DNA of 64,000 bases from CALFVT01 sp039989855. Its GTDB lineage: Bacteria; Pseudomonadota; Alphaproteobacteria; Caulobacterales; Maricaulaceae. The stretch's first letter is position 1. Each line of letters begins with the position of its first letter. A program made the position numbers and the translations under genes. Location of the stretch: positions 1 to 64,000 of the forward strand of contig JBDXGZ010000016.1 of assembly GCA_039989855.1 (NCBI GenBank). The letters are read 5' to 3'. The notes under the pieces were generated by a model. The model searched no databases and had not been told where the DNA came from. It was given only the letters and a program-made list of their open reading frames with translations. Shown one piece after another: positions 61,976 through 64,000 of the stretch.

Positions 61976-62845
61976 CTAGATATAAGTGTTAGCGAGGTCA
62001 CGCGAATTAATCTCTGTGGTGACGAAATTTATAATATCATTATAGACGTCTTTGCGGCAAATATCATTATGAATTTCATGATAAGCCTTTTCAAATGTCC
62101 GCAATGACGTGTCGGGGCCACTACGGGATTTAAACTCTATTGTCGCGGCGCAATCGGTTACAGCGTCAGCTTCACCATGCATCAAGAGCAAGGGCGCCTT
62201 CCATTGATCGGCACGCGCAAGAGCGCTCGCGCCGTAATCAATCATATCAAGAGCTAGAGCGGGTGATAATTTTCCGTGTATGAGCGGATCATCTTCATAG
62301 GCCTTAGCTTCTGACGGCAGGGTTGATATATCTTTTCCGCTAACTTTCTTTCCGAAGGTGAGGTTAGGCATAAAAGTTCGAAGCGCCATCATTAAGGGCC
62401 GTAATATTTCAGGCGCTGGCTTTGCTAAACGCAGCAGCGGTCCTGTTGCAATATATCCCATAATTTGAGGAAGATCGCGGGTCAGTTTATAATTCAATAC
62501 GATACTGCCACCCATGGAGTGACCCATAACGAAATGAGGAATATCAGGAAAGCGTTGCCGTGTGTCTTTAACTAAGGCGTCAACATCTCCGTAAAAATCA
62601 GAAAAATTTGATATATGACCGCGCTTCCCCTCTGACAATCCATGTCCTCGAAGGTCGATAGCGTTCAGGGCTATGCCTGTTTCGTTCAAGGTTTTAGCGA
62701 TATGGGCGTATCGTCCGCTATGCTCTGAAAAACCATGCACAAGACTAATAACTGCACGGCAATCTTGCGGCGCGAAATTAGGACAAAACACCCGTCCGTT
62801 AAGACGAAGCCCGTCCGTTAAACTGTCTATTTTATATTGATCCAT
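61976..62845 (-). CDS. Alpha/beta hydrolase, monoacylglycerol-lipase-like
   Basis: A 289-residue serine hydrolase. The catalytic motif GHSMGG holds the nucleophile, HGEADAVTD holds the Asp and the late AYHEIHND holds the His. The CRAVISLVHGFSEHSGRY N-terminus and the cap region resemble monoacylglycerol lipases and lysophospholipases. The substrate is not certain. It follows the ArsC-like gene on the same strand with a short gap. Confidence 0.87.
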   Translation of the reverse strand: MDQYKIDSLTDGLRLNGRVFCPNFAPQDCRAVISLVHGFSEHSGRYAHIAKTLNETGIALNAIDLRGHGLSEGKRGHISNFSDFYGDVDALVKDTRQRFPDIPHFVMGHSMGGSIVLNYKLTRDLPQIMGYIATGPLLRLAKPAPEILRPLMMALRTFMPNLTFGKKVSGKDISTLPSEAKAYEDDPLIHGKLSPALALDMIDYGASALARADQWKAPLLLMHGEADAVTDCAATIEFKSRSGPDTSLRTFEKAYHEIHNDICRKDVYNDIINFVTTEINSRDLANTYI

Positions 62846-62854
62846 CTTGCGCCC

Positions 62855-63301
62855 TTATGTGGATTTTATAGCCGTCCCATAAGCTAATATTTCAATTCCC
62901 TTACCTGCACCTATGCTGGCGGATTGAATTTTAATATTATATATGTCGTTAGCCCCTAAGTTTTTAGCTTGGGTTTTAAGGCGAATTAGGGCATCGCGCC
63001 GCCCTCGGTCAAGTAAATCTGTATAATTACAATGCTCACCACCCGTTAGCTGTGTTAATGTGGCTAAAAATCGTTGGAAGACATCAATAGATAAAACAAG
63101 CGATGCATTTAGCATATGAGCCGTCATGTTTGCGTCATTATTTGTACCCTTATATTTTACATTATGTAGTCTTATTTGCTTTAGGTCTGTTTCGAAGCGG
63201 TCCAACCGCGTACGGTGATTGCGAATTTTGATACGGCCAAACATCCATCCAATGAGTAGAAGAAGAATTGGCCATCCGACGGAAAGTAAAAATGACATCA
63301 T
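62855..63301 (-). CDS. YbjQ-like domain with N-terminal membrane anchor
   Basis: About 148 residues. One N-terminal transmembrane helix (about 4-22) is followed by a soluble domain with GGEHCNYTDLLDRGRRDALIRLKTQAKNLGANDIYNIKIQSASIG, which parallels the YbjQ (UPF0145) repeat seen in the adjacent gene. YbjQ proteins form pentameric beta-rich assemblies and may bind metal; the function is unknown. ATG 63301 or 63298 is the likely start. Two YbjQ-type proteins, one anchored and one soluble, are adjacent. Confidence 0.7.
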   Translation of the reverse strand: MMSFLLSVGWPILLLLIGWMFGRIKIRNHRTRLDRFETDLKQIRLHNVKYKGTNNDANMTAHMLNASLVLSIDVFQRFLATLTQLTGGEHCNYTDLLDRGRRDALIRLKTQAKNLGANDIYNIKIQSASIGAGKGIEILAYGTAIKST

Positions 63302-63302
63302 A

Positions 63303-63626
63303 TTAGTCGACAATCACGGCTGTACCGTAGACATAAAGCTCTGACGCGCCTGCGCTCACGGAGGATGTCGAAAACCGAATATTGACCACGGCATTGGCCC
63401 CCATTTCTTCGGCGGCCTCGACCATGCGGTCAACGGCCTGTTGGCGCGAATCCGTTAAGAGTTCTGTATAAGCATGAAGCTCGCCGCCGACGATATTTTT
63501 AAGGCTAGAAGCAATATCACGGCCAATATGTTTGGCTCGTACCGTATTACCTTGAACCAGACCCAGATGTGTTGTGACCTGTTTACCAGGGATGTGCTCA
63601 AGATTCGTCAGGATAACATCACTCAT
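63303..63626 (-). CDS. YbjQ family (UPF0145) protein
   Basis: A 107-residue YbjQ/UPF0145 protein: LGLVQGNTVRAKHIGRDIASSLKNIVGGELHAYTELLTDSRQQAVDRMVEAAEEMGANAVVNIRFSTS. It belongs to a heavy-metal-binding-like family of unknown cellular function. It shares GGELxxYTELL and GANAVxNIRF-type motifs with the anchored neighbour, suggesting duplication. The pair is in one operon; the anchored gene begins one base after this stop. Confidence 0.9.
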   Translation of the reverse strand: MSDVILTNLEHIPGKQVTTHLGLVQGNTVRAKHIGRDIASSLKNIVGGELHAYTELLTDSRQQAVDRMVEAAEEMGANAVVNIRFSTSSVSAGASELYVYGTAVIVD

Positions 63627-63757
63627 AGGTTAGCTTTCTTGTTTTCTGACGAGAATGTTACAGGAAACCCCCGATTAAATATAGGCCCGATTGAGTGTTG
63701 GCTTGAAAAAACAATCCATCTGCGGCATGTCAACGCTAGGAATTTCAGGAGCTCCCT

Positions 63758-64000
63758 ATGACCCCTCGCCCGCAAAACCTTCGAATTGCCTTTCAAATGG
63801 ACCCGATGGAAACCGTTGATATTAACGGCGACACTACCTTTGCTCTGGCCGAGGTGGCCCAAGCGCGCGGCATGAGCTTATTTGAGTATGGCCCTGAACA
63901 TTTGATTTATGATCAAGGCAGAATTAAAGCGCACGCGCGTCCGATGACGGTTCGCCGTGAGATGGGTAATCATGTCACCTTTGAAGACCGCCGCATGATT
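63758..64000 (+). CDS. gshB: Glutathione synthetase, N-terminal part
   Basis: The first 81 residues of glutathione synthetase, cut by the right edge of the window. The N-terminus RIAFQMDPMETVDINGDTTFALAEVAQARG matches GshB, which joins gamma-glutamylcysteine and glycine. GGAG lies six bases before the ATG. gshB follows the lpoA-rsmI-yraN-dolP cluster in several alphaproteobacteria, which supports the call. Confidence 0.9.
   Translation, partial: MTPRPQNLRIAFQMDPMETVDINGDTTFALAEVAQARGMSLFEYGPEHLIYDQGRIKAHARPMTVRREMGNHVTFEDRRMI

Noticed and set aside
1..64000. CRISPR arrays, insertion sequences, prophage and tRNA or rRNA genes
   Set aside because: I looked for regularly spaced repeats, transposase families, phage proteins and cloverleaf-type sequences in the gaps and saw none. 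A covariance-model search for RNA genes would be needed to exclude small ones.

Overview
The window is a compact alphaproteobacterial chromosome segment of moderate G+C content. Gene families and order point to the Caulobacterales / Maricaulales / Hyphomonadaceae side of the class, probably a marine relative. This is an inference from synteny, because the window holds no rRNA to test it. Its centre is the replication-origin neighbourhood: leuS-lptE-holA, then parB-parA-rsmG-mnmG-mnmE, rho, hemJ-hemE, an AT-rich gap with DnaA boxes (about 19570-19952), and ppsR-maf-aroE-coaE-dnaQ. The hemE / ppsR gap is where the chromosomal origin lies in Caulobacter and Rickettsia. Three parS sites lie 5-7 kb left of the putative origin, one of them inside the mnmG reading frame. 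No dnaA gene is present.

Layout. 0.2-4.8 kb: a PLP-homeostasis protein, a thiamine-phosphate-synthase-like protein, a porin with a long low-complexity linker, a DUF3576 lipoprotein and an orphan LuxR-type regulator. 4.8-9.8 kb: leuS operon and an MscS channel. 9.8-15.7 kb: partition and tRNA-modification genes. 15.8-19.6 kb: a GDPD-like lipoprotein, rho and haem genes. 19.6-20.0 kb: putative oriC. 20-26.8 kb: ppsR to dnaQ, secB, a Tim44-like protein, mltA and an Smr protein. 26.8-31.3 kb: hslU and hslV, split by two unrelated genes, and an L,D-transpeptidase. 31.4-41 kb: a CenR-like response regulator, xth, lolA, a VOC protein, nth, an ATP-grasp protein, adenosine kinase, dapB and an NhaC antiporter. 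41-45.1 kb: dnaJ, an FkbM methyltransferase and dnaK. 45.3-50 kb: an accessory stretch with a Tae4-like lipoprotein amidase facing a DUF1287 protein, alkB, a HEPN-like protein, ttcA and a Sel1/TM protein. 50.2-52.5 kb: an enoyl-reductase-like protein and a LysR regulator. 52.5-57.9 kb: grpE, hrcA, rph, an XRE/DUF2975 pair, rdgB and hemW. 57.9-64 kb: the lpoA / rsmI / yraN / dolP-like envelope cluster, ArsC-like, lipase and YbjQ-type genes, and the start of gshB.

How it works together. Most genes are housekeeping. A repeated pattern is a set of RpoH-like heat-shock promoters (CTTG, 17-18 bases, then CCCAT, CCTAT or a weaker variant) before dnaK, hslV, hslU and hrcA-grpE. In hslU and hrcA the -10 element lies so close to the start codon that the mRNA may be leaderless. 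Envelope maintenance is well represented: lptE, lolA, mltA, L,D-transpeptidase, an LpoA-like protein, a BON lipoprotein, and the Tae4-like and DUF1287 candidate peptidoglycan enzymes. I found no CRISPR array, insertion sequence, prophage, tRNA or rRNA. The most unusual items are the Tae4-like lipoprotein facing a DUF1287 protein, the FkbM gene between dnaK and dnaJ directly behind a strong terminator, and the orphan LuxR protein with a changed ligand pocket.
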